Below are positions 25,074 to 36,160 of a stretch of DNA of 64,000 nucleotides, piece after piece. The DNA is from Capitulum mitella (Eukaryota > Arthropoda > Thecostraca > Pollicipedomorpha > Pollicipedidae). A program made the position numbers and the translations under genes. The stretch is from assembly GCA_030062745.1 (NCBI GenBank), contig CP099845.1, forward strand, positions 20,916,556 through 20,980,555, written 5' to 3'. Under the pieces are notes generated by a model, which worked only from the letters and a program-made list of their open reading frames with translations, did not search any database and was not told the DNA's origin. Each line of letters starts with the position of its first letter. Within the stretch, counting starts at the first letter, position 1.

Positions 25074-26562
25074 AGGGTGTATCGTAGGACAAAATTTTCT
25101 TGGCGAGAGTGATAAAAACTGGCGCAAGTGGCCGAAAATTCAGGAAATATTGCAAAATCTCCGAGAAAACAACGTTTTCTAATGCGGCCAGGCCACGGAA
25201 GAGGTTCGCGATCGTACCTCCCGGCGTTGCAGTCCCCATGCACCGCGCAACGGTGGCCCGGTAAACTAACATCAGGTTGCGGCCAGGTGGAGGCGGCTAC
25301 AAATAGGCAAGTAATACTTGCCAGCGTTTTATTCAGTCATTCTTCACTCGACTGTGGTAGTTTGGGGGTAGACTGCACGTGAGCAGCTTTCAGGGAGATC
25401 GTATGAACCCATAAAAAGCTACGGCGCCACGAACGTTCGAGACTGCGGCAGTAGGTACATGACGTAAACCTGGAAATCTAGAACGGTGTGGTGCTGTAAC
25501 TTGAAATTTTAGAGACGATCATTCGGAAATTTTGGCCTTGGACAAAGCACGCGCATTTTCAACACATGGGCTGACCTTCAGACGAGAATCCTTGCAACAG
25601 AATGATGGCATAGCTTTGCGATGCTGAGGGCGGGTACAGATGAGGCCATGGCGATGTTCTGTCCGACAACGGCTGCTGAGGCTTCAGGGACCATATGCTC
25701 GGCTCGTTCCACTACGGGCGTGTGGGCCGGATAGTTCTGGACTCCATCGGAAAGTGGTGTGCTCGCGATGTCCTCGTTGGAGACGCTTGCCAGCAGAGGC
25801 GGCTGAGTCCCGAGCTCAGACTCTCAGTCGATCAGACTCCCAGCGAGCCGTGCATGTGGTCACTGAAGTCTCATCAACCGTCGTGGAACAGAAAATCGTC
25901 GGATTTTACCTGCGGCAGTCTTCCGCATCGCAGTTATGTCGTCGTTCTGTAACAAAAAGGACGCTCGTTTTTTAGGGTCAGTCCATGTGTTAAAAATGTA
26001 CGTGCTTTGTCTAAAGCCCAATGTCTGGTACACCGTTTGCAGCACCCGAAGATCATTCCCGACGTTGTTGAGGAAGTTCAGTTCGTAAATTCCGCAAGGC
26101 AACATTTCAGAGTGATCGTCTCTAAAATTTCAAGGTGGAGCATCAGGACCGTACTCGATTCCTAGGTTTTCTAGTCATTCCCAATGCCATTGTTTCGAAC
26201 GTTCGTGGCGCCGTAGCTTTTCATGGGTTCATACGAACTCCCTGAAAACTGCGCATGGGTAATCTACACCCCAACTACCACAGTCGCGTGTGGAATGATA
26301 GAATAAAACGCTCGCAAATATTATTTTCCGACGTATAGCCGCCTCCACCCGGCCGCAGCTTGATGTTAGTTTACCGGGCCGCCGCTACGCGGCGCATAAA
26401 GACTGCAACGTTGTGATTTACTATCGGAAACCCTTCCTTGGTCTGACGGCACAAGTAGCGTTGTTTTTTCGCCCCGCTTTTTCTATTTTATTAAGATTTA
26501 GGCGCCACCTTTCATCGCTCTCCATTTCACATCCGCGAAAAAATTATCATCACGATTCACCG
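25074..26562. mobile_element. Large imperfect palindrome (foldback-like element)
   Basis: The left arm, about 25074-25706, is the diverged reverse complement of the right arm, about 25844-26562, around a 137 bp loop. Anchors include 27 identical consecutive bases (25414-25440 against 26195-26221), 21 bases (25501-25521 against 26113-26133) and 19 bases (25256-25274 against 26361-26379). Between anchors similarity continues with substitutions and small gaps. The right arm has roughly 80 extra bases (about 26016-26098). The arms match through to the loop, so this is an inverted duplication or a foldback element rather than a normal DNA transposon with short ends. An 81-codon minus-strand frame (25860-26105) lies in the right arm and resembles nothing I know. 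I see no transposase and no certain target-site duplication. Confidence 0.82.
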
Positions 26563-26640
26563 TGATGTCTGTTATATATTTCTTTACAAAAAGTTATGTT
26601 CTTGCCATTTTCACTCAGCAGGTGATCAGGTGGTCTCGGG

Positions 26641-26823
26641 GTATACGTGAGGATATGGGTTTTATGTTGTAAAAAAACCTAAATATTTCGGCACGAATTG
26701 ATATGCTTTCGTCACTGGGATCACTGGGGGGATTTCAGTGGGATCACTGGCCAAGGCATTCAGGTTGTGCCGAAATATTTGGGCTGTTCGTAATATCAAA
26801 CCCATATACCCATGTAGGTATAC
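26641..26823. mobile_element. MITE-like element with about 55 bp terminal inverted repeats
   Basis: Arm 26641-26694 (ending AATATTTCGGCAC) is complementary, with scattered mismatches, to 26767-26823 (starting GTGCCGAAATATTT and ending GGTATAC). The inner segment of about 70 bp repeats the words GTCACTGGGATCACTGG and AGTGGGATCACTGG. Size, internal emptiness and inverted ends fit a miniature non-autonomous DNA transposon. It begins about 80 bp after the large palindrome ends, which may reflect nested insertion. The superfamily cannot be told. Confidence 0.75.
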
Positions 26824-27700
26824 TGGGAATCAACTTAATTATTTGTTCTTGTAGCTGCTAAATGCCAGGTGATACGAAACGCTTTGATAGATGCCTTTTG
26901 CGTGTTGTGGTTCTTCCGCATTTCCAGATATTAACAGTCAGGGATTTTCACGCTATGCGTGTCATCTGCCGTTGGCATAGGACAGTGAAGCCGTCATCAG
27001 ATACGAATAGTGCTGTTCAAAATAATCCGTAAGTCACGTGTGTCGGCGTTGTTCTTAGATCTTATTTTAGATTTCTTATCTGGGTTATTATTAAGTGATC
27101 TGATGGGTTGCGCTAGGTCATTGTGTAAGATTTCAACGGTTTCTTTGATAATGGTATGAGTCTTAGCAAGATCAAACGGGTATATTGTGGGGAAGTATTA
27201 AAAATTGTAGTATCTGCTACCGATAGAAAAGTGATGGAACAAGCCAGTCTCCATTATTTTCTTTCCGGGTGAACACCAAACCTTCTATTAATTTCTGTAT
27301 ATCTCATCGCGAAGCGTCCTCCCAAGTATAGGTTACCATTTTACCGACGGAGGAAATCACATGCCTGCTAGGTGTACGAACGCCGGTTATTTTCCCATGT
27401 TGTTGTTTTTCTTTTATTTGTGTTGTTGTCGGCTGCACATGCAGTATGGGTAGTGAGGTCACTATCTACATTTATGTTTGAGTGAAGCAAGAGTAGTTTA
27501 CTTGATTTCTCAGCGGACAGAACGTCCGTAGCACTGGACCAGGTTGTGAAGTGCGTTACCAGTCACCTAATCACCGTGTGATTCAATCGCCGCGGTTTAC
27601 CGTTACCCAATGAGAGCTGTGCCGTGATCTCTGATTGAGAGCCAGCGATTCCCTGACATGACAGCGCCATTCCCCGGGGTTCGTTTAAAGGGCGTGAGAG
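26824..27700. other. AT-rich spacer, empty
   Basis: AT-rich DNA with no frame of 60 codons or more over most of its length. I see no repeat, RNA gene or coding signal. Confidence 0.55.
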
Positions 27701-29680
27701 CACCCAATTTTAGACCGCGGCGGCCAGCGTCCGGGCGAAAACAACCCCTCGGTACTGACGTCTTTATTCTCATATCAGCCAGCAGACGACGACCGCGGCG
27801 AACGTGACGTGTTTGCGCTGCGCTCATGCATCCCGAGTCAGAACCCGGCGTTTTGCGCTTCCGTTCCGCGAAACCGTCCGCGCGCCGGCCGCGCCAGTCC
27901 ACCCCGGCCTGCCGAAGCCGCCGCAGCCCGACGGTGTCCGGCCGTCGGAGCCGCGGGGCCGACACTGTGCCTGTTGACGGCCGGCCGGCCGGGGACGGCC
28001 GTCACCTGGCCTGCGCCGGTGCGCCGCGGCGGCCCGTTCAAAACGCCGCTAATCCGCGCCCGGCGGCGCTGCACGCCTATTTCGGGCGTCCACTTGTGCA
28101 GAAGTGATGCGCGACGTCCGGGCGGACCGGGCGCAGATCGCCGAGATTGCCCCCCCCCCCCCCCCCCGCCGCCCCCGCCTGTCCCCCGCGGCCGGGTCGA
28201 CAGGTAATTAGGGGGCCATTTGTCGCGGGAGGGGGCGTCCGTCTGGGTGCCCACAGACCGGACGGCGGCCAGCGGGCCCGCTTTGATGCCGGTCAGGCGG
28301 CGAGCGTGGATCTGTCCTCTCGTTTGTTTTCCAGGCGGGGCGCGCGGTTTCCGGCGTGGCGGCGCTGGAAGGGTTCGGGCGCGGCCGCGACCCTGCGCCG
28401 CCGGCCGAGACGGGCGCGCCCGGCTGCAGGACCGAGTGGGGCGTCCCGCGCTCCCCCGCTGCGGCCCTGCACCGGCAGTGTCCGTCTGGGCGCGAGGGAC
28501 CCGGACCGTGCCGGAGGGGACAGGAGACGGGCCGGGCGGTGCAGGCGGCGCGCAGCGGCGTACCGGCCCGTTTCCGGAGCCGTCTGAGTCACCGCCGTCT
28601 CCCGCCTGACGCGACAAGACCGCAAGGCCGAGCGGTGCCGGTGGCCGGAGAAAAATCGCGCCGGACCCGGATAGGAGCGGCTCGCTGCGGCCTGCACGAC
28701 TGCGGCCCGCTCCGGGCAGACATGTGCTCACGGCGATCTCGTGTTGCGCGGCCGAGAGACGGACTTTTTCCCCGGGGCCGTTCCGCGCCGCTGCAGGCGG
28801 TTTGAGCTGTCGTGAACTGGTGCTCGCACTGGGACAGTGTTGACGCAGTCCTTCCAGAGCCGGCTTGGAAACGTGTTCGGTCTGCACATGTGAGTGAGGT
28901 GAAGTTTCGTCTGAATGTCTGACGTCTGATGCTCGGTCGGATTTTTCTAAACGGAGGTGCTAACATGCTGGATGTACTTCGTTCGGTCCTCACCATTTCT
29001 GCAACATTTAAACTAGCCTACGTTTTTCTGTGCCTTAAAACATCGCCTTGGGTCCATTGTCTCCCTGTCTGGTTTTTGCCTGTTTTGCCGGCCTTTGCGT
29101 TCCCACGGGTGAATGACGAACATGGCTGTGACCTTGCTTCTGTTGCGAAACGGCGCACCTGAGGACTGCACACACCCAGCCGTCTTTGAAGGCGCCGCCG
29201 CGACCGTCGCCCGGCCGCGCGAGCCATGCCCGGCCCGCGGGGCGCAGCATTTGCTCGGCATTCTCGGCCTGACGACCGGCGGCGATGCTCGCAGGCCCGT
29301 CACGAGCGTGGCAGCTTGCGTAACGGCCGGGCCGTCCGTGACCGCCGTCCGTCGGACCCGCGCCGCGAACGCCGCCGCCCACGCGCCGCGGAGCCGCGCC
29401 GGAACCGCCGCCGCGCGGCGACGGCGGCGCGGCGCCGCTGACAGTTATTGCGGCACGACGCGGATCGGCCATTAGGCGCGGCCGGTGACGAGGCGGCCGG
29501 GGCGGGGGCCGGCCGTGGCCGCTCGCCGCGCGTCCGCCGCCTGCGGCCGCTCCGGCCGGCGGCCGCGCTCGCGACGAACCGACACCGCTGACGGACGACG
29601 GGCGGCGGCGGGACGGCCGACGGAAGAGGCGCGGTTCGGCCGACGTGTTCTCGAAGTTCGTGGAAAGAGCGCTGTGGCTC
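27701..29680. other. CpG-rich islands with poly-C run
   Basis: GC-rich blocks lie at about 27700-28800 and 29160-29680, separated by an ordinary stretch. An 18-base C-run lies at 28150-28167. The 349-codon minus-strand frame 27838-28887 translates that run as poly-Gly and is otherwise Arg, Pro and Ala rich with no domain, so I do not call it a gene. Confidence 0.5.
28150..28167. repeat. Poly-C run of 18
   Basis: A homopolymer of 18 C on the plus strand inside a GC island. It is prone to length error in sequencing and could form G-quadruplex or i-motif structures with flanking G/C runs. Confidence 0.95.
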
Positions 29681-32600
29681 CCTTCACCCGGAGATGCCAC
29701 TGTTGAGGAACGGTGGGTCTGGCATTGTCGCGGTCTGACGTGGATGGATGCTTATGCATTTGCACGTTCTGTGACCGAGTTGCAGATGGGGACGGTCGCG
29801 GTCGTCAGTTCGGAAGCATTCGGCATGCCGTATTCAGTTCCATCAGCGAGGCATGACTGAGTGGAGAACTGCCAACGCAAAGCTATTCGCAGCATCTGTT
29901 GCGTTTTACCAATAGCGCGTCCGGTATCCAAACGCAATGGCATTTCTAGCTGCATAAGAGGAACTATTTCCCTGTCGTATTCCAACAAGAGTCAGACCAA
30001 TGTTAATGGAATGTTTTACTGTTGTGGATGTTGAAAGCGTCCTAATTGAATTTCTACTGCGTGCCTGTCCCTACTAATTGGTTTTGTGCATGTGTCGCCG
30101 GCTTCATATCTTCCACCCATTCGGCCGAGCATTACTCCATCCCGTCTATAATGAAAGATTCCTCGGAACAAGACCGAACGTGACGTGTTCCCTGGTGCGT
30201 GGGCGCATTCCGCCGCGCACAGAAAGCAGAACATTTGTGAAACGGGCGCCGGCCGATTTAAAGGACGACCGATCCTGAGATAACAAACAGCAGCCGGGCC
30301 CGGCGGCCGCGCGCTGCCACCGGCCGCGTTTTCCGCCGAATGGTTTTTACGGGGCCGTATTATTGCTTCCTCCGGGGCCTTCATAGGTCTAACGCGCGGA
30401 CCACCCATGGAAAGGCGGGCGCCATTCAGCCATTCTGCGGCGATATTGCCGCTGACAAATCGCCAGCCGGGCCGGGCCGTTTCCCAGGGCCGGCGCCGGG
30501 CGGCCGCGGCCGGCCGGCCACCCGGGCGAGGTGCGAATGGCCGGCGCGTGACTTTTGTCAATAGGGGTACACCCTCGTGATTGAAAGTGCCCCCGTCCGG
30601 CGGCGGGTCGGGGCGGCCGCGCCGGCACCGCCTCCGGAGGAGGCCCGCCCGCGAAACGGACACCTGCTAGCTTTTCCTGTTTGCCGAATTCAGCCGTTGA
30701 GATATTGGTCGTGGCGATAATGGCAGCTACACCTGTGGAGCTGGGGAAGGGGAAAATTGGCCTGTTATTGGGAATGTCTGGCGTCACCGAACGTGCATTG
30801 TGCCTCTCGGCAGGTGTCGGAAAGCCAATGCGACGTGGGATGGCGCCGTTGAAGGCAGGCGGCCGGGCGTGTTTGCGGAAGGCAGTGTTCCCCTGACAAA
30901 CGGAACGAAGCAAAGCGGATGGTATACATTTGATGGGAAATGAAATCAGGAAGCTGCGTTGTGAACTGATTGATTGAAATGGCAACGAAATGAGCGATGG
31001 TGCAGACCTTTTAAGCGAACTCTTCCCTGACCACTGCCGTAGTGATGTTACGCAACTGTGGCATGAGTCGGGGACTGTGGAGATCGGCCCTTTGCGGGGA
31101 GGAAACACTCACGGGCGCTCAGTCACGACTGAAGCAATAGATTGTCGGACGCCGTGGGACAATTAACCCAGCAGACGTAAAACGGCACGACATCTCGGAA
31201 AATCTTGGTGACCGGTTTCCGTACATGGAGAGACCAGAGCCACCGCAGCTTATGAAAGAGGTGCAGAGGCCCGCTCAGCTGTTCTGTTCTCGATAACAAT
31301 GACCATAACAACGGGGAGGGGTGATTAAAGGACCACCGTCCCCTCCCGGTCCAAAGTGCGTGATTTCACGATAGCGCTCTGGCGCAGTGTGATCAGAAAC
31401 AAAGCGCCTTCAGTCCCACATTGGAGGTACCCGAGCGTCGGGCGGCGGCCGAGGCAGCCTCCGTCGACGGCGCGGGCGCGATGGCCCGCAACCCGCGGCT
31501 GCCGCAGCCCCGCAGCCAGAGACATCTGCCGGGCGAAACCGGAAACATCAGAGATGGCACTGCAATCTCGAACTGGTCGGCTGCGTCCTGAGGAGGCGTT
31601 TCGCTGGAAAGACCCGAGTCTTAATGGAGCTCCATTGTATTCCTGCCGGGTTGGTTGCCCGCTGTAATGCTGTTTTTATGTGAAATGTCTGAATATGCTC
31701 AGCTGAGGTATAACGCCATATTCGAGCTTCATTGAGCTGCATTTGTTTATTAAGTCGTTTTATATTTGCTTGCGTTATATTAGACCCAAGTTGTACCGAG
31801 ATTCATCAGCTCCGGTAAATGTGACGACGTTGTGCGTGAGTATGTATATTTCCTGGCATAATCAGATGAAATGGATGTGGGCGTGTAAAGGTAGCGAAGA
31901 AGTGAGGATACCTTGCGAATAGAGGCAGATACCAACCGTTTGATTCCAAGCGTCTTCGCTTGCGAATAAGCAGTCAGAACTAATTGACCTGATTGTACAA
32001 AGCGCTCATTTCATTTCTGTCGGTAATTTGCACCGGATGTCCCCGGATTCATCTAAATCAGACAAGTTGGGGCGATCTGACAGGGGACCCCACGCCAAAT
32101 AACGAGCACCGTACACGCAGCCTTCCCCCTTCAAGCGCATTCGCAGCAATCCCCACTCTTTAAAGTGTTTGCGTTAATCATTAGAGCCGCTCCGCCCTGG
32201 CAGCAACCACTCTGCCGTGAAAAACCAAACCAACCGATTAGCTTGCCTGATCCGAAAGCACACCTCATTGCGCGGGTCGACCCTGCCATCGTACAGCACA
32301 CCCGCGCTGCCACCGCCGGGGAAAGATCCCGTCTTCCCGCCATCCGGCCGGCGGGTGGGCCGCGCCAGCAGCGACCGTCGGCGGCCGCCGTCTCTCCTGT
32401 GTCGCCGCCGTCGCTCCCGCGTCGCCGCCGTCGCTCCCGCACCTCGGTCGCGGCGGCAGTCGGGCGGGCGGCGGCCTGCGATTGATCGGCGCCGGCCGAT
32501 GACGGGCCGGCCGCCCCGCCGCTGCGCGGTCGGTCGGCCGGCGCGCCCTCATTAGTCGGGGGCGGGCCGCGGCCGAGCGGGGCGGGGCCGCAGCTGCCGC

Positions 32601-33130
32601 CGCCGCCGCATGGCGCCCCGGCCCGGCCCGGCCCGGCCCGGCAGGTACAGCAGCGGGGATGGCCCGGAGGCCGAGACCGAGAGGAGGAAGAGAAGATGGC
32701 TGAGGATGGTCCGAGCTGATTTGCTGAAGGCAGAGGGCCAGGCTAAGGAATGATTGGTCCAACGATAAAATGTGCTTTTGTTAAACAACGGCATGATGCA
32801 GCTGTTTAGTGCGAAGAAGCTTTGAAACAGCAAAATTACACACTTCGCCACTGAGTCCGAGCAAAATGCACCTCTAGAGCGTTTGAAACCCTTTTTGGCG
32901 ATTTCGAGTTGTCATTGTCGAATAGTGGCGCAGGCAATGCCTTTGAACTGCAGCCGATCACTTGCATCACTTCACATTTCCGAAAACCGTGTAACGCAAT
33001 GTCTCGACCTGGCGCCTAGCCCTGCGTAATGCTGCCTTCCTCCTCTCCAAACGTTTTACTTTTCCAGTGCCCGGCCTCTCCTGTGAAAATCGTGCATTCG
33101 CTGTTGAGCTGTTCTCCTTTCCGCTTCTCC
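29681..33130. other. Spacers with two small CpG islands
   Basis: GC-rich blocks lie at about 30230-30660 and 32270-32690 within ordinary DNA. The second block contains an exact 20 bp direct duplication (32401-32420 and 32421-32440) and five CCCGG units near 32616-32642. No gene, RNA or element is supported. Confidence 0.5.
32401..32440. repeat. Exact 20 bp tandem duplication
   Basis: Two identical adjacent 20-base copies of a GTCGCCGCC-type unit, probably from slippage in GC-rich DNA. Confidence 0.9.
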
Positions 33131-34330
33131 CCGCCGTCTGTGTCTGCGGCGGCGCCCGGGCGACCGCCGCACCTCGGGACGCCCCGGGAGGCGTCCTGCC
33201 ATGAGCCGGGACAGTCGGTAGCCGGCGCGGCGGCCGGCCGGCGGCGGGCCGCGCCGGGGGGCGGGCGCCGCCGCCCGGCCCGCCAGATCAGATTATCGCG
33301 GCGCGGCCGGGCCGCCGGAGCGCGGCATTGAGCGGCGCGCCGGCTCCGGCCCGGCTCCGGTGGCTCCGCTTTGTGCCGCCGGCGCGATTGGCCGGTGTCA
33401 GTGCGCCGTCGCCGCCGGCGGCCGCTGCACGTGGCCGCCGCAGCGCGAGCAGCGGCGACCAGCTGGCGCACGCGCCGGCCGGCAGCTGCGTCCGTCTTGG
33501 ACGTCTTCGGGGCGGCGCACAATGCGCGGAGAGCAGAGCCAGCTGGCGGCGCCGAGGAGGCCCGGGGTGATATCACGCTAACCGCGCTCTGCCGTCAGGC
33601 TCCGATGTCTGAAACAGGGACAGGTTGTAAGGCGGAGATATTTCGAGGTTTCACTTCATGCGTCGCGGTGCGCCTCGGCAATGTTCGTGGTCTCTCCAGA
33701 CCTGGTCCCAAGGTTCCCGGCGTCCGACGCTCTCCTCTCGGCCCCGACGAGGCACCGTCGTCATCCCGTCAGACTGGCGCGCGCACGGTCCATCAATGCC
33801 GTCGCGGTCGACACAATGACGACAAGCGCCGTCCCCCGACCCGTCCGCGGCCGCCGCCGCCGGCGGCCACCTAAGCTGGCGCGAAATTCGCGCGCGCCCG
33901 GCCGCCGCCGCGCCGCCGGCCGGCCGCTTTGTGGCGGCGCATTGTGGCGCGGCGCCATTGTCGCCTCTGCGCGCGCAGGGGCGCGCCCAGCGCGCGGCCG
34001 GCGCCGAAACACGATCTGTTTCGGGGCATTCAGCCGGGCGGCTTAGCGGCGCGAGAAAAACAGCGACATGAAAACAAGGTCGGCGCCCGCGCCCGGCCGG
34101 CGGATTAGGCGCGCTGTTTGCTGGCAGGTAACATGGGCGGACGGAGGAGGACGCAGGAGGACCGACGGACGGCCGACAGCCGCACAACGGCCCGGCCGGC
34201 CCCGGGACCCGGGACCCGGCCGCCCGGCTAATGGACCGCGCGGCCGCCGGCCGGGTCGCGTCGGGTCGGCAGACGCTGCGGTCCGCTGCGGAGGTCTTCG
34301 GAGGATCTGACGGTCGCCTCGGACCGCCTC
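33131..34330. other. CpG-rich island with SOX-like cores
   Basis: A dense island of about 1.2 kb. It has CCATTGT at 33955-33961, a TTTGTGGC word before it, and GCTAATGG near 34227. Frames are compositional: the 240-codon minus-strand frame 33651-34373 has no domain. I read it as a regulatory or CpG island. Confidence 0.5.
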
Positions 34331-34548
34331 GCCTCGGATCTGGTGAATCATGTGATCCGCGGTAGAGTTCCACTGAGATTGCTCTTGTGGCCTTCGGCAG
34401 TCTTCTGGGATATGTTACTTTGTGTGATCCATCGTGCAGCTCGTGCCGTTAGGGTAGATTTGAAGATGCGCTGCAGAGTTTTTTCTTCCTTTTCTTGCCG
34501 GAGTTGCTGGATATTGAGGTATGTTGGTGGTTCTGCCATAGCAAACCA

Positions 34549-34584
34549 CAAACAAACGGGACTGGGAATATGTGGCATCATATG
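34549..34584. repeat. 36 bp direct repeat, copy 1
   Basis: It matches 35257-35292 at 35 of 36 bases in the same orientation, 708 bp away. Flanking sequence is not shared. It ends in CATCATATG. It may be a remnant of a dispersed element present twice, or short flanks of an inserted segment. Confidence 0.85.
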
Positions 34585-35256
34585 GCATTTGACGCCTTTT
34601 TCGCGGGTCTGTGGAGAGTTCAGGATTTCTTAATCCACCGTTTGTCCAATGAATCTGTTTCGTGGACGTGACAAGGTCTTTTGATTACAGTATTGGTCTG
34701 AAGATCTTGCGTCCGTGGCCAAGGTCCTGTGGATTCCATTGGTTATTATGGCGATTTTTGGGACGAGACAGATTCCATAGCTCTTTTCCATATACTTCCC
34801 GAAATGAATGAATATCACAGGGTTTTCTCGCATCTCCTGGAAATGACTGGCATCTTCTGGCTTTCTGTGTACGAAGTAAGACAGTTCTGAACTATTTTGT
34901 GTTAAAAAGTGCGTCTTAGTTCCGCGATCTTTTAGTTTCTTGCGTTTCGAACTTGACCCTGCAACATTTGGGCTCTGTAAAATAGAAAATTAGAAAGTGT
35001 AGATTGGTGCGCACGTCGTATAGATGTGCCATTTTTGCGTTTCGCTGTTTTTGTTCAGCTACACGTACCTAATATTTGTATCGTTTTTTGCGTATGAAAA
35101 AAACGTACGTTTCAGTACTACACTGAGAAATTTTGGTTCTTGCATGTATATCGCTTAGACGCTTGACTGGTTTTGGATTTTTTTTCGTGGCTGGAGATGC
35201 CACTAAGCAGTATTTCAGCGATATTCGTTATTCCTGAGCTCCAGCCTCGATCTCCC

Positions 35257-35292
35257 CAAACAAACGGGACTGAGAATATGTGGCATCATATG
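35257..35292. repeat. 36 bp direct repeat, copy 2
   Basis: The second copy of the word at 34549-34584, with one substitution (GGGAATATG becomes GAGAATATG). See copy 1 for interpretation. Confidence 0.85.
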
Positions 35293-35419
35293 ACCATTAC
35301 TTCGAGCTTGTAAAAGAAAAAAGCATTGACACTTTTACCAACGGTAGCCAAAACGCGACCTCAGGCAAAAACGTGAGGAGGGCTAATCCGGGAGTCTGCG
35401 AACAAAATCTGCCCACAAT

Positions 35420-35449
35420 GAAAGCTTTCCAGTCAGCTGGAAAGCTTTC
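35420..35449. repeat. 30 bp palindromic element with two AAAGCTTTC words
   Basis: GAAAGCTTTCC and GGAAAGCTTTC lie on either side of an eight-base spacer. Each word is itself nearly palindromic, so the segment can pair both locally and across. Confidence 0.8.
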
Positions 35450-36160
35450 TGAGTGAGAAGTGAGAAGTCTCCAGAGGGAGGAACAGCGTCTCCTTAAGCG
35501 TTTATCTATGTAGGGATGAAAAGCTTCGTTTAAAATGCGCCAGGAAAGCATCGGTCCACTTTTGGTGTTTACGAAACTTTTTCTACGTACACATATCATG
35601 TTTGTTATATTCATTAGTCCGAATTTGGTAGGAGGAAGTTGCCTTCATGGGAATAAAGCTCTCATAAATCGTAGTTGTAAACAATTTAGGAACAAGTGAC
35701 GTGCTGAGGCTTGTACAATATTTGTGTTGTCTTCGTATATTTAAATGTTTAAAACGGAGATGAGACAGGGCCGGTATAGGCGCTCACAATAATTGTTTTA
35801 AGACCTCCGCTCCTGTGCGGCACCCGTGCTGGTATGGATTTCAGGTCGCTTTAAGCAGCGGTTAGTGTTCAGAGGGCTTTATATCCGCCGACTCGCTGCT
35901 GGAGAAATCACACAACGTCCGTCGACTCATGCAGCGATTCCGCCCCGTCGTCGTGTGAGATGTGGCGCCGTCGGGGGTGACAGGCAGATTGGCGGGGTAG
36001 TTTGTTCCCCCTCGCTTGTCGAAAGAAACAGGCCCTGTTCGGCGGTTCAGACCCGGTACGACTCCGCTGCCGACGTCTGGTGGCGGGCTTTAAATGGGGC
36101 AGAATCGTCCGGTGGTCCCTCACTGTGTCGCCTGCTCCGTGGCAACAGAAGAGCCGTCAC

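Larger units (their letters stand above)
34331..36160. other. AT-rich spacer bounded by a 36 bp direct repeat
   Basis: AT-rich DNA. A 36 bp word occurs twice in the same orientation (34549-34584 and 35257-35292), and a palindromic pair of AAAGCTTTC words lies at 35420-35449. The 105-codon minus-strand frame 35297-35614 has no motif I can name. Confidence 0.5.

Noticed and set aside
27838-28887. 349-codon minus-strand frame with a poly-Gly run
   Set aside because: The Gly run is the 18-base C homopolymer and the remainder is compositional. No domain or splice signals.
35297-35614. 105-codon minus-strand frame with a vaguely reverse-transcriptase-like FPADWK
   Set aside because: The surrounding residues do not match reverse transcriptase order, and no catalytic motif is present.
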